Below are positions 5,907 through 14,756 of a stretch of DNA of 18,105 nucleotides, piece after piece (within the stretch, counting starts at the first letter, position 1; every line of letters starts with the position of its first letter). Below the pieces are notes generated by a model. The model ran no database searches. It saw only the letters and a list, made by a program, of their open reading frames with translations, and was not told the DNA's origin. This stretch comes from an uncultured Dorea sp. (lineage in GTDB: Bacteria > Bacillota > Clostridia > Lachnospirales > Lachnospiraceae): the NCBI GenBank assembly GCA_934295165.1, contig CAKRAT010000043.1:1-18105 (forward strand), given 5' to 3'. A program made the translations under genes and the position numbers.

Positions 5907-7046
5907 ATGGCAATCAAATTACAATCCCTGTATGAAGCAATCAACAATCAGTTCGACGTTATTCTTCACACGGACAGCTTTTTTGACAAAGAAGTAACCT
6001 GGATCCACACCGTCGAACAGAGCGAATTTTCCCGTCTTCTTCACGGCGACGAACTGATCTTTAATTCCGGTCTGAATTTTACTTCCATGGACTGGCTGAA
6101 AGATTTCCTAAAATCTTTAAAAGACGCTCATGCCAGTGGGCTGATCATCTCCGTAAGAGCGCGTCCTGCATTCTCACAGGAGATCATTGACTACTGTAAC
6201 AAGATACAGTTTCCGTTGTTCTCCACTTCCTGGGATACCCCGTTTATTGATATTATGCGGATCTTTTCTGAAATTCTTTTAAAGAACGAGCATCGTGAGA
6301 CCAGCCTTGCCGCTGCTTTGAAGAATGCGATCTATTATCCGGAAAATGAAGACTCCTATCTGAATACGCTGGAAAGAAATGGATTTTTCCGTGATATGAA
6401 TTACACCATTCTCATGGTCAGCTGTCACACTTACGACAGTGACTCCGGTAATTCCTACCTGGAACAGTTAGAAAAGAAGATCCGCTATTTCATGTCGAAA
6501 GGAATTGTATATGAGGAGGGAAATCACCTTATCGTATTATTTGCCGGGGAATCTGCAGAATATATGACACAAAAGCTGTACGACGTCTGCCAGAACAACT
6601 CGGATGTCTATGCCGGAATCGGGACTACTGTCTCACAGCTTACAGACATTCACCGTTCCTACGAAACTGCATTTACCGCCTACCAGCTTACAAAGACTGC
6701 TATTCCCAAAAACTTTCTGGAATACGATAAGCTTGGTGTATATAAGCTGCTGGCAGATATCCGTAACCAGTCATTGACAACGGAATTCCTGACTTCCACA
6801 CTTGGTCCGCTGCTTGACTATGATGATACGCATCATACAGATTACCTTCATATTCTGGAGATCTACTTTGAACACGACTGCAGCATCGTCCATACCGCGG
6901 CTGCACTTTACTGCCACAAGAATACCCTGACTTATAAGCTAAACAAGATAAAAGAAATTCTTGGCTATGATATACTGACCAACAAGAATCGAACAAATAT
7001 CATGCTTTCTTTTTATATTTTGCGGTTGGAGAAACGAAGTTTATAA
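5907..7046 (+). CDS. PucR-family transcriptional regulator
   Basis: A 379-residue DNA-binding regulator. Residues about 5-125 match the PucR N-terminal ligand-sensing domain. The middle (about 150-290) is GGDEF-like in layout ('YTILMVSCHTY', then 'VYAGIGTTVSQLTDIHRSYETAFTAY', the usual CdaR/PucR middle block), and the C-terminus holds the PucR helix-turn-helix (about 318-375, 'TAAALYCHKNTLTYKLNKIK'). The 'YDKLGVYKLL' segment before it is also typical. Such proteins usually activate neighbouring catabolic genes, for example for purines, amino acids or sugar acids. The start has CGGAGG nine bases upstream. It precedes the LUD-domain gene and is divergent from the dehydrogenase, so either may be its target. 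Ligand unknown. Confidence 0.9.
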   Translation: MAIKLQSLYEAINNQFDVILHTDSFFDKEVTWIHTVEQSEFSRLLHGDELIFNSGLNFTSMDWLKDFLKSLKDAHASGLIISVRARPAFSQEIIDYCNKIQFPLFSTSWDTPFIDIMRIFSEILLKNEHRETSLAAALKNAIYYPENEDSYLNTLERNGFFRDMNYTILMVSCHTYDSDSGNSYLEQLEKKIRYFMSKGIVYEEGNHLIVLFAGESAEYMTQKLYDVCQNNSDVYAGIGTTVSQLTDIHRSYETAFTAYQLTKTAIPKNFLEYDKLGVYKLLADIRNQSLTTEFLTSTLGPLLDYDDTHHTDYLHILEIYFEHDCSIVHTAAALYCHKNTLTYKLNKIKEILGYDILTNKNRTNIMLSFYILRLEKRSL

Positions 7047-7051
7047 AATTA

Positions 7052-7060
7052 TGCTATAAT
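7052..7060 (+). promoter_or_regulatory. Extended -10 promoter of the LUD-domain gene
   Basis: TG-N-TATAAT (7052-7060) is a textbook extended -10, without a clear -35. It gives a leader of about 58 bases and lets the LUD gene be transcribed apart from pucR. Confidence 0.5.
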
Positions 7061-7124
7061 TTTCATTATCTAAAAACCAAGATATCATATCCTAATATCA
7101 AAAAAAATCACAGGAGGTACTATT

Positions 7125-7763
7125 ATGGATCAGAACCGAATCAAAAGAAATCAGATGCTGGGCGCAAAGATTGTAAAAGAACTTACTGCCCGCAACATGG
7201 AAGCCTACTACGCCGACACAAAAGAAGACGCACTGAAGAAAGCACTGGAGCTCATCCCAGAAGGAAGCAGCATCTCCTGGGGCGGCTCCATGTCAGTAAA
7301 CGAGATTGGCTTAAAAGAAACAGTCTGTCAGGGCAATTACCAGGTTTACAACCGCGACACAGCACCTACACCGAAGGCCAAACGCGAGATTGAGCTTGCA
7401 GCGTATGACTGCGATTATTTCCTGACCAGTGCAAATGCAATTACAGAAGACGGCATCATGATCAACATCGACGGACATTCCAACCGCGTATCCTCTATCG
7501 CAGCCGGTCCAAGAAATGTGCTGATGATCGTCGGTATGAACAAAGTCACCCGCGATGTGGACTCTGCAATGTCACGCGCAAGAAATGAAGCTGCACCGAT
7601 CAATGCACAACGTTTCAACCTGAATACCCCTTGCTGCAAGACAGGGGCATGCTTCGACTGCAAGACTCCGGATACGATCTGCTGTCAGATACTGATCACC
7701 AGATACTCCAAGACACCTCAGCGTATCAAGGTTATTCTGGTAAATGAAGATCTTGGATTCTAA
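7125..7763 (+). CDS. LUD-domain (DUF162) protein
   Basis: A 212-residue protein of the lactate utilisation (LutC/LutB-like LUD) superfamily, stand-alone type. Conserved blocks are 'ISWGGSMSVNEIGL' (50-63), 'AITEDGIMINIDGHSNRVSSI' as a split pair around 105-125, 'VGMNKV' (136-141) and a Cys-rich C-terminal cluster with Cys170, 171, 176, 179, 186 and 187, which could bind a metal or an Fe-S centre. The family includes proteins linked to L-lactate oxidation, but this short stand-alone group has no proven reaction. A strong AGGAGG precedes the ATG. It lies 78 bases after pucR and about 1.7 kb from the divergent dehydrogenase, which together hint at 2-hydroxyacid metabolism. Confidence 0.85.
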   Translation: MDQNRIKRNQMLGAKIVKELTARNMEAYYADTKEDALKKALELIPEGSSISWGGSMSVNEIGLKETVCQGNYQVYNRDTAPTPKAKREIELAAYDCDYFLTSANAITEDGIMINIDGHSNRVSSIAAGPRNVLMIVGMNKVTRDVDSAMSRARNEAAPINAQRFNLNTPCCKTGACFDCKTPDTICCQILITRYSKTPQRIKVILVNEDLGF

Positions 7764-7851
7764 AAATATGCAATTCTAAAATATTGTCTGAATCCGTCAG
7801 ATATTGCAATAAAATATTACCGGGAGATTCCTGATTTTCATGCGAATTTCC

Positions 7852-7880
7852 TTGACTTCACCTTACGCATTTGTTATACT
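7852..7880 (+). promoter_or_regulatory. Promoter of the second tRNA-Cys
   Basis: TTGACT (7852-7857) and TATACT (7875-7880) are exactly 17 bases apart, ending 18 bases before the tRNA. Confidence 0.8.
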
Positions 7881-7898
7881 TAACACTACGTAAGGCAT

Positions 7899-7969
7899 GG
7901 CGCCATAGCCAAGTGGTAAGGCAAAGGTCTGCAACACCTCTATCACCAGTTCAAATCTGGTTGGCGCCT
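7899..7969 (+). tRNA. tRNA-Cys (GCA), second copy
   Basis: A 71-base cloverleaf identical to the copy at 4189-4259 but on the opposite strand. Acceptor arms GGCGCCA/TGGCGCC, anticodon GCA in loop CTGCAAC, no encoded CCA. It is transcribed alone, from its own promoter to its own terminator. Confidence 0.95.
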
Positions 7970-7976
7970 CTTATTA

Positions 7977-8009
7977 AAACCTCGGAAACATAATGTTTTC
8001 GGGGTTTTT
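7977..8009 (+). terminator. Terminator of the second tRNA-Cys
   Basis: AAACCTCGGAAAC (7977-7989) pairs with GTTTTCGGGGTTT (7995-8007) with two G-U pairs, and the T-run continues to 8009. It separates the tRNA from topB, whose own promoter I could not identify in 8010-8075. Confidence 0.8.
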
Positions 8010-8085
8010 CTATATCTCCGGGCAGGCAGCAATACGTGATATACCGTCCCCTGTCTCCCCACCAATATCTGAAGGGAGTTTATCT

Positions 8086-10431
8086 ATGAAATCACTCGTA
8101 CTGGCTGAAAAGCCATCCGTTGCACGCGACATCGCCCGTGTTCTTGGCTGTCATAAGAACATTTCCGGCGCGATCGAAGGCAGCAATTACATCGTTACCT
8201 GGGCACTCGGCCATCTGGTCACTTTGGCAGACCCGGAAGAATACGATAAGAAATTCAAAACCTGGGATATGTCTTATCTTCCGATGGTTCCGAAAAAATG
8301 GGAACTTGTCGTGATCAGACAGACATCCAAACAATACCACAACGTAAAGACTCAGCTTTTCCGCAAAGATGTCTCCGAGATCATTATCGCCACCGATGCC
8401 GGACGTGAAGGAGAACTGGTTGCCCGCTGGATCCTGGATAAATCCGGCTGTCATAAACCGATCAAACGTCTGTGGATTTCTTCTGTTACCGACAAAGCCA
8501 TCAAAGAAGGGTTTGCCCACTTAAAGGACGGCCGTGCGTACAATGACTTATATCATGCTGCACGAAGCCGTGCCGAGGCCGACTGGCTGGTCGGAATCAA
8601 TGCTACACGTGCGCTGACCTGTAAGTACAACGCACAGCTTTCCTGCGGACGTGTACAGACACCGACACTTGCCATGATCGCACACCGCGAGCAGCAGATC
8701 CGGTCATTTAAACCAGAAGATTATTACGGACTACGCTGCATAACCACCGTCACCGCTAATCCTTCCGGTACTTCTAAAGCCAGCGATGCCGGTATCGTAC
8801 GTTCCCCACACGCCGGAACTGCAAATGCTCCCGTCACATGGACCTGGCAGCAAAAGAAGAGCGGTTCTCTCCGTTCCTTTAACAAAGACTTTATTGACAA
8901 CCTGAATAAGAAGCTAAAGAACCAGACTCTTACCGTCACGGATGTACACACCTCATCCAAATGTACACCTTCTCCGGGACTTTACGACCTGACAGAATTG
9001 CAGCGTGACGCCAACAAACGGTTCGGATTCTCCGCAAAAGAGACATTGAATATCATGCAGAGTCTGTATGAGCACCACAAGGTACTCACCTATCCAAGAA
9101 CAGACTCCCGGTATATCGGTACAGACATTGTTCCAACGATTAAAGAACGTCTGAAAGCCTGCAACACCGGTCCTTATAAAAAATATATTCCGGAGCTTTT
9201 AAAGAAGCCGTTCAAAACGGGCAAAGCTTTCGTAGATGATAAAAAGGTCAGTGATCACCATGCGATCATTCCGACTGAAGAATATGTCCAGATGGAACAT
9301 ATGTCCAACAATGAACGTAAGATCTATGATCTGGTCGTACGCCGTTTTATCAGTGTGCTCTATCCGGCATTCGAATACGAACAGACCACACTTAAGGCAG
9401 AAGCTGCAGGTGAGACATTTACCGCAAAAGGTAAAATCATCAAATCAGCCGGTTGGAAAGCAGTCTATGCCGGCTCTGCCGCTTCTGATTCCGGGATTTC
9501 TTCCAGTGATATATATGGAGATTATGAAGATTCAGAAGATTTCGGAGAAGATTACCGTGATAACGACGCTTACCTGAAAGCTTCGGAACAGGCACTTCCT
9601 TTCCTTCACAAAGGTGATACTCTGTCCATTACACATACGAATATCACAAACGGCAAGACCAAAGCTCCTGCCCGCTTTACCGAAGCAACACTTCTGTCTG
9701 CGATGGAGAATCCTGTACGTTATATGTCTTCGGATGACAATAAGATGAAAAAGGCACTCGGCGAAACCGGCGGTCTCGGAACCGTTGCCACCAGAGCAGA
9801 TATTATCGAAAAACTGTTCCACTCTTTCCTGTTAGAGAAGAAAGGCAATGAGATTCTTCTGACTTCCAAGGGAAAACAGCTCCTGGAACTGGTTCCGGAA
9901 GATTTAAAGAAACCGGAACTCACTGCATCCTGGGAAATGGAACTTGCAAAGATCGCCAAAGGTGCACACAAAGAGCAGGTATTTATCAAAGACATTGAAA
10001 GCTATACCAAAGAACTGATCCAGGATATCAAGACTTCCGGCGGAACCTTCCGCCACGACAATCTGACCAATACGAAATGCCCTCACTGCGGCAAACGTAT
10101 GCTCTCTGTCAAGGGCAAGAACTCCCGTATGCTGGTCTGCCAGGACCGTGAGTGCGGCTACCGCGAGACGATCGCACGCACCAGTAATGCAAGATGTCCG
10201 AACTGCCACAAGAAGATGGAACTGATCAAAAAAGGCGGCAGTGAGACCTTCGTATGCTCCTGTGGTTACAAAGAGAAACTTGAAGCCTTCAAAAACCGCC
10301 GGGCCAAAGAAGGGGCCGGTGTATCCAAACGGGATGTGCAGAAATATCTGAAGAAACAACAGCAACAGAATAACGAACCGGTGAACAATGCTTTCGCCCA
10401 GGCTCTCGCCGGATTCAAATTAGATAAATAA
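8086..10431 (+). CDS. topB: DNA topoisomerase III
   Basis: A 781-residue type IA topoisomerase that cuts and passes single strands to decatenate and relax DNA. The Toprim domain opens with 'LVLAEKPSVARDIA' and keeps 'DAGREGE' for Mg2+. The active-site Tyr336 lies in 'LTYPRTDSRY'. 'SCGRVQTPTLAMI' is the typical type IA motif. After an acidic, Asp/Glu-rich insert near residues 475-495, the core ends and two four-Cys zinc ribbons follow (about 664-695 and 703-725, 'CPHCGKRM' and 'CPNCHKKM'), then a Gln-rich tail. The reading frame stays open upstream to 7993, but ATG 8086 with GAAGGGAG ahead and an immediate Toprim start is preferred. It lies alone after a tRNA. TopB also occurs on conjugative elements, but no such genes are nearby. 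Confidence 0.95.
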   Translation: MKSLVLAEKPSVARDIARVLGCHKNISGAIEGSNYIVTWALGHLVTLADPEEYDKKFKTWDMSYLPMVPKKWELVVIRQTSKQYHNVKTQLFRKDVSEIIIATDAGREGELVARWILDKSGCHKPIKRLWISSVTDKAIKEGFAHLKDGRAYNDLYHAARSRAEADWLVGINATRALTCKYNAQLSCGRVQTPTLAMIAHREQQIRSFKPEDYYGLRCITTVTANPSGTSKASDAGIVRSPHAGTANAPVTWTWQQKKSGSLRSFNKDFIDNLNKKLKNQTLTVTDVHTSSKCTPSPGLYDLTELQRDANKRFGFSAKETLNIMQSLYEHHKVLTYPRTDSRYIGTDIVPTIKERLKACNTGPYKKYIPELLKKPFKTGKAFVDDKKVSDHHAIIPTEEYVQMEHMSNNERKIYDLVVRRFISVLYPAFEYEQTTLKAEAAGETFTAKGKIIKSAGWKAVYAGSAASDSGISSSDIYGDYEDSEDFGEDYRDNDAYLKASEQALPFLHKGDTLSITHTNITNGKTKAPARFTEATLLSAMENPVRYMSSDDNKMKKALGETGGLGTVATRADIIEKLFHSFLLEKKGNEILLTSKGKQLLELVPEDLKKPELTASWEMELAKIAKGAHKEQVFIKDIESYTKELIQDIKTSGGTFRHDNLTNTKCPHCGKRMLSVKGKNSRMLVCQDRECGYRETIARTSNARCPNCHKKMELIKKGGSETFVCSCGYKEKLEAFKNRRAKEGAGVSKRDVQKYLKKQQQQNNEPVNNAFAQALAGFKLDK

Positions 10432-10433
10432 TG

Positions 10434-10490
10434 CAAGGCAAAAAGACACATACAACGTTTCCCCACCGCTGTATGTGTCTTTTTGCCTTG
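10434..10490. terminator. Bidirectional terminator between topB and the AraC gene
   Basis: A perfect 21-base stem (10434-10454 with 10470-10490) around a 15-base loop. A-rich and T-rich tracts within the stem give a U-run in either direction. It begins 3 bases after topB and ends 13 bases after the convergent AraC gene. Confidence 0.9.
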
Positions 10491-10502
10491 TCTGTTCACC
10501 GG

Positions 10503-11375
10503 TTACATGGTATCTCTCTTATACTTCTTTCTGTAATTCCGCGGCGAAACATCCATACATTTTTTAAAACAATTCGAAAAATAAATGTCCGAATGAAAAC
10601 CTACCAATCTGGCAATCTCCTGTATGCTGTAATCCGTCCGTATCAGATACTCTTTTGCATACTTGATCCGCATCTCTGTCAGTACCTCAAGCGGAGTCTT
10701 TCCAAATGTCGCTTTCATTGCCCTGGCCAGGTAATTCTTATGTAAATGAAAGGTTGCTTCCAGGCTTTCATTCGTAATATTCTGGTTCATATTTTTCTCC
10801 AGATATCTCTGGATCTGTTCTGCCAGTAATATAGTCCGATCCTTGTATACCCCAAGATTTTCTATAAATCTTAAAAATTTCAAAAACAACTCTTCTGTTT
10901 TCCAGATATCATTTCCATCCTTTGGAACGGTACTGTCCAGAATGTCCTGCATCAGTCCGAACAACATTTTCGGTTCTTTTATAGAAGCATATTGCGGCAG
11001 ATGTAACGTATACGAACATTGATGAAAATGCCGGTTCGGAATCGGAAGCCGTGATACCATAATGCTGGCCTTTTCATCTTTTTTCCACTGTGATGTCGTG
11101 TAAAAATGCAGCCAGTAGAATCCTGTATCTTCTTCACACGCCTTCCATGAATAATGATGTTCGTCAGGGAGCAGAATAAACATCTCATTTTTCCTGATCT
11201 CATATTGCCGTTCTCCTTCTGCCAGAAATAAACATCCCTCTTTTACCATAATCAGATCAAAATACCCCAAATTGGTTCTCTCCACATGATTCTGGCCTTT
11301 TTTGATCATCTTATAGTTTCCCTCTATAAAATCCGGAAACGGCGGTACCGATATAGAAATAACCTCCCTTAACAT
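10503..11375 (-). CDS. AraC-family transcriptional regulator
   Basis: A 290-residue regulator. The N-terminal half (about 15-110) is a cupin-like sensing domain with 'YFDLIMVKEGCLFL' and 'FILLPDEHHYS', typical of sugar-responsive AraC proteins. The C-terminal half carries two helix-turn-helix units (about 198-222 and 248-272), with 'IQEIARLVGFHSDIYFSNCF' and the 'SPRNYRKKY' ending being classic. CAGGAG lies eight bases before the ATG. It follows the 793-aa protein gene by 39 bases on the same strand, so it is probably cotranscribed and regulates that gene and possibly others of the region. The inducer is unknown, likely a glycan-derived sugar. Confidence 0.92.
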   Translation of the reverse strand: MLREVISISVPPFPDFIEGNYKMIKKGQNHVERTNLGYFDLIMVKEGCLFLAEGERQYEIRKNEMFILLPDEHHYSWKACEEDTGFYWLHFYTTSQWKKDEKASIMVSRLPIPNRHFHQCSYTLHLPQYASIKEPKMLFGLMQDILDSTVPKDGNDIWKTEELFLKFLRFIENLGVYKDRTILLAEQIQRYLEKNMNQNITNESLEATFHLHKNYLARAMKATFGKTPLEVLTEMRIKYAKEYLIRTDYSIQEIARLVGFHSDIYFSNCFKKCMDVSPRNYRKKYKRDTM

Positions 11376-11414
11376 CTCATCAACTCCTGTATCCCTGCTG
11401 TTTTATACGCTGAT

Positions 11415-13796
11415 CTATACTTCTTTTTTTATAACGAGACTTTTCTGTCCCTTTTCGCTGTCCAGCAGAATTATATCATTATTTAAGACATAATAAAATT
11501 TCTGAATATAAGGTGCAAAACTTGTAACCGTATATTCTGTATCATTTTCCTCAAAGCTTCCATTGATTACTTCAATCGTATCGTCTTTCTGAATGATAAA
11601 TGTCTTATCCCCAAAGTTTTCCAGATATGCAACGAGTTCCTCTCCCATATCCCAGTCCGGAGTCTGACTGTCATTTTCAAACAGTCTTGCGAATATTCCT
11701 CCGTCTCTGTAAAACGTTGACTGACCGAAACGGTCCCTGGAAAGATCCGGTCTGTTCAGATGCGGACCTGCTACTGCATAGGTCGATGCCGCCATACCTT
11801 TTTCAAGCGGTGTTGCTGCTGTTGCATGCGTATCATAACAGTACAGAATTCCTGCCGTTGAACGGTAACTTGCTTTCAGATAACGGATGTCTTTCAGTCC
11901 TTCAAATACCTTGTATGCAGCTGCTGCCGTTACACCGCCCCATAGTGAGTGGATCATATATGTAAGTGCTTCCCACCACCGGTCCGGGTTCTGGGCACGG
12001 AAATCATTCGAATATCCGATATTGGCAAGCAGTAATCTTCCATAACGTTCTGTGCTTTCTTCTTTTCCGCATTCCGCCAGTGCTCCCGCTGTCGGTCCGA
12101 ATCCCGCATTATCGTAAAAATGCTCTGTAATCGCTGCCTTATAATCCGGTGCTTCCTTATCTATACGGTCAATCACTTTTTCCCACAGTGACTGGATCCG
12201 TTCGTATTCGTCTGTCAGACCTTTTTCTTTCAGTTTCTTCATAAGATCTCCAAAATACAGGAAATACACGCCTAACATCTGTGCTTCTTCTTTTCCACGC
12301 TCATCTTCATGAAGATCCGGATTCACACGCAGATCAAAAACCTCTGCTGCCCACTTCAGATAGGTATCCGCACCATTAATCTCCAGCACGGAATCATCAA
12401 ATTCCGATAACAGATAAAACAGATGCCCGATATATTCAAAATCCATACAACGGTAAAAGCTTCCATATAATTTCTCCGGTTTCTTAAAATCACCGTCCCT
12501 GAACCATTTCTTGCGAACATATTCTACTGCACATTTTTCTACTTTACGAACCTGTGTAACATCCAGTTTCCCCAGCAGATTTTTCCTCAGAACAAGGTTT
12601 GCCTTTCCAAGAGATTCCCCCTGATTGGAAATCGGTTTAAATGCACATGCCGGATCTCCATCCTCTCCTGTATATAAGTTGTCACAAATGTAAGCGACTC
12701 TTTCTTCGATTACTTTTTCAATGCGGTCCATTACATTCAGCACAATGAAATCTTCCGAAGCATTATCAAATGTAAATACAACCTTGTGTTCCCCCATGGT
12801 TTCCGGTTTAAATGAAAAACTGATCGTCTTTCCTCCGCAGGTTTTGCCTGAAGCATTTAATACCGGACATACAGATACTTCTGCTTCTCTTATATTGCCC
12901 TCATCCTTATATAATGCTTTTACACCGGCAATTTCCAGACCTTTCGGTAATTCTACAGTTCCCCTGACTGTTTCCCCAATAATATTCAAAGGTGTGTACT
13001 CAATTTCCGGATGTCCCAGTTCCAATCCTTTTTTATAAAAATCATCCTGATCCGTGTTCGTATTAATTACATAATCCCACACCTTTTTTTCACCGGCGTC
13101 TAACCGAAATCCTTCCTTGGAATAGATCCAGTCATGGTTCTCAAAATCTGCGGCATAACCGCCTGCCAGATATAATTTGTGGAACAACATTCCATCTAAT
13201 GACGGAGATACATTTTCAAAAAACAGATTCTCATAATCACAATAAGTTCCGACTGAGACGGTATCCCCTTTTGTCTGATACATGCCCAGACTCTCTCCTT
13301 CGCCATCTCTTCTCACAATACTTAACTTTGTATAGTTCTTGGAAATGGATGGAAATACAGCTGCAGAATTATGAATATTTCTCAGGACATTCTTATCCCG
13401 GAACATCACATATGCATAGGAAATCCAGATTCCAAATTCTGCAACAGAAAGCTTCCGGTCCGTCTTATTCGTCAGCACAATCTCCCAGCACAGGCGGTCT
13501 TCCCCACTCTCCATATCATATACAAATGATACCTGTACTTCCGGGAAATCATATGTAACCTCTGCCTTTCTTCCGGATTCTTCTACTTTCGGCATCTGGT
13601 CTCCGTTACTTCTCTTTATTCCGTCAACAGTCAGATCGAATCCGCCAAATAATTTATCGTCATCCTGATATCCGGCCTCTTTCAGATAGGTACGGTCCAT
13701 TACCCAGTTCATACTGTATGGATCATCTTTTATCTTAAGTTCTGATATATAACCTTTTTTGTCTACCCGCATGCTGAATTTTTGATTTTCTATCAT
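11415..13796 (-). CDS. Large uncharacterised protein, probably carbohydrate-active (DUF5695-like)
   Basis: A 793-residue protein without a signal peptide, so probably cytoplasmic. I take ATG 13796, which has GAGGAG eight bases ahead; an in-frame ATG at 13850 would translate the binding site. The N-terminal 270 residues ('FSMRVDKKGYISELKIKDDPYSMNWVM', given here as its first part only for recognition: FSMRVDKKGYISELKI) look like a beta-sandwich, followed by a linker and an alpha-helical C-terminal half with 'NPDRWWEALTYMIHSLWGG' and 'STAGILYCYDTHATAATPL', reminiscent of (alpha/alpha)6-barrel glycosidases. I recall such a layout from DUF5695, but cannot confirm it. Next to an AraC regulator and a GH94 remnant, a role in glycan breakdown is likely. 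Substrate and reaction unknown. Confidence 0.7.
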   Translation of the reverse strand: MIENQKFSMRVDKKGYISELKIKDDPYSMNWVMDRTYLKEAGYQDDDKLFGGFDLTVDGIKRSNGDQMPKVEESGRKAEVTYDFPEVQVSFVYDMESGEDRLCWEIVLTNKTDRKLSVAEFGIWISYAYVMFRDKNVLRNIHNSAAVFPSISKNYTKLSIVRRDGEGESLGMYQTKGDTVSVGTYCDYENLFFENVSPSLDGMLFHKLYLAGGYAADFENHDWIYSKEGFRLDAGEKKVWDYVINTNTDQDDFYKKGLELGHPEIEYTPLNIIGETVRGTVELPKGLEIAGVKALYKDEGNIREAEVSVCPVLNASGKTCGGKTISFSFKPETMGEHKVVFTFDNASEDFIVLNVMDRIEKVIEERVAYICDNLYTGEDGDPACAFKPISNQGESLGKANLVLRKNLLGKLDVTQVRKVEKCAVEYVRKKWFRDGDFKKPEKLYGSFYRCMDFEYIGHLFYLLSEFDDSVLEINGADTYLKWAAEVFDLRVNPDLHEDERGKEEAQMLGVYFLYFGDLMKKLKEKGLTDEYERIQSLWEKVIDRIDKEAPDYKAAITEHFYDNAGFGPTAGALAECGKEESTERYGRLLLANIGYSNDFRAQNPDRWWEALTYMIHSLWGGVTAAAAYKVFEGLKDIRYLKASYRSTAGILYCYDTHATAATPLEKGMAASTYAVAGPHLNRPDLSRDRFGQSTFYRDGGIFARLFENDSQTPDWDMGEELVAYLENFGDKTFIIQKDDTIEVINGSFEENDTEYTVTSFAPYIQKFYYVLNNDIILLDSEKGQKSLVIKKEV

Positions 13797-13921
13797 TGTT
13801 ACTTCTCCTCTCTGTAACATACGTTTCGCTTTATTTAATAAATTTAACACTTTTTTCGATCCATTTCTATCGGTAATTACAGCTAAAACTTAAGATATTT
13901 CACACAAATTGAATTCTTCAG

Positions 13922-14554
13922 TTACTCGCTCTTTTTTAACTTTGAATAATAACTGTCTGCTGTATAGAGTGCTGCCACCGGATTGTGCCCCAGTACACGG
14001 TCTTTCGTCACTGCCGTTGTAGTCAGAGCTTCCGAATATTTGTAGAACAGACTGTCATGTCCCACACATAATCCTACAACCACATTCAGATCTGTATTAG
14101 CTTTATTCAGAAGCTTCGCCTGCAGGATTGGATTGCACATATTCACACCAACACCCTCGCAGCATTCCGGAATGCCGACCGATGTCTTCTTCTGTGTCCC
14201 GGCTTTGCATCCGACACCATATACTTCAAAACCATGTCTTCGCAAAATATCTGCCAGGATACGGCTTTCTTTTAACAGACCGACACAGGTTGCGATTCCG
14301 ATCTTTTTCGCATTGATCTTCTTTGCAAAATCCATGATTTCTTCAACTCTGGTGTGTTTACAGTAATTCTCATACTCCACTTCTGCTGCCGCAATCGTTA
14401 CTTTACGGTTCTCATCTTCGTTGTAACACTCCATTGCTTCATTTAAGACTTCTTCATCCATGTGCGTTGTCAGACAGAAGTCCGGATACGTTTTATCCAT
14501 TTTGTTGCAGTTTTTTACTGCACAGTCGATACAGGACATATTTTCTTTTTTCAT
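13922..14554 (-). CDS. DUF1847 family Cys-rich protein
   Basis: A 210-residue soluble protein matching the DUF1847 family, which is regarded as metal-binding. The N-terminus has 'MSCIDCAVKNCNK' (Cys8, Cys11, Cys16) and a further Cys in 'YPDFCLTTH'. Later come 'IGIATCVGLLKES', 'GVGCKAGTQKK', 'CCEGVGVNMCNP' and 'VVGLCVGHDSLFYKYS'. This suggests an alpha/beta fold with a Cys-lined site for iron or an Fe-S cluster. AAAGGAG lies eight bases before the ATG. It is on the same strand as the 793-aa gene but 125 bases away. Family probable, function unknown. Confidence 0.82.
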   Translation of the reverse strand: MKKENMSCIDCAVKNCNKMDKTYPDFCLTTHMDEEVLNEAMECYNEDENRKVTIAAAEVEYENYCKHTRVEEIMDFAKKINAKKIGIATCVGLLKESRILADILRRHGFEVYGVGCKAGTQKKTSVGIPECCEGVGVNMCNPILQAKLLNKANTDLNVVVGLCVGHDSLFYKYSEALTTTAVTKDRVLGHNPVAALYTADSYYSKLKKSE

Positions 14555-14562
14555 TTGCTCAT

Positions 14563-14622
14563 TCTCCTTTTCGTATTTTCTTTTTCGTATTTTTTCCTTT
14601 ATCTGCGGTATTTTCCTTTCTG
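14563..14622. repeat. Pyrimidine-rich leader with repeated CGTATTTT units
   Basis: Upstream of the DUF1847 gene, TCGTATTTT occurs twice, followed by a related CGGTATTTT, separated by CT-rich tracts. On the transcribed minus strand this is a purine-rich leader with several near-Shine-Dalgarno sites. No gene or clear terminator was seen in 14555-14756. Confidence 0.4.
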
Positions 14623-14756
14623 TACATCTTATTGCAATTCTACTTTCACATTATCTGTTTCACCTGCCAGATTTCTTACATTATTTACCTGTCATAATCT
14701 TAGCATTTTACATTTTGTAATACAACTTTCCCCCCCTCTTTTCTCTAATTATTACC

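Noticed and set aside
7780..7830. Inverted TCTGA/TCAGA repeat after the LUD gene as a terminator
   Set aside because: The stem is short with mismatches and no T-run follows.
8092..10365. Long minus-strand open frames inside topB
   Set aside because: They are antisense to a clearly conserved type IA topoisomerase, have no ribosome binding sites or family resemblance.
7899..10431. tRNA plus topB as the edge of an integrated conjugative element
   Set aside because: No integrase, relaxase, direct repeat of the tRNA 3' end or other element genes were seen; the tRNA has its own promoter and terminator.
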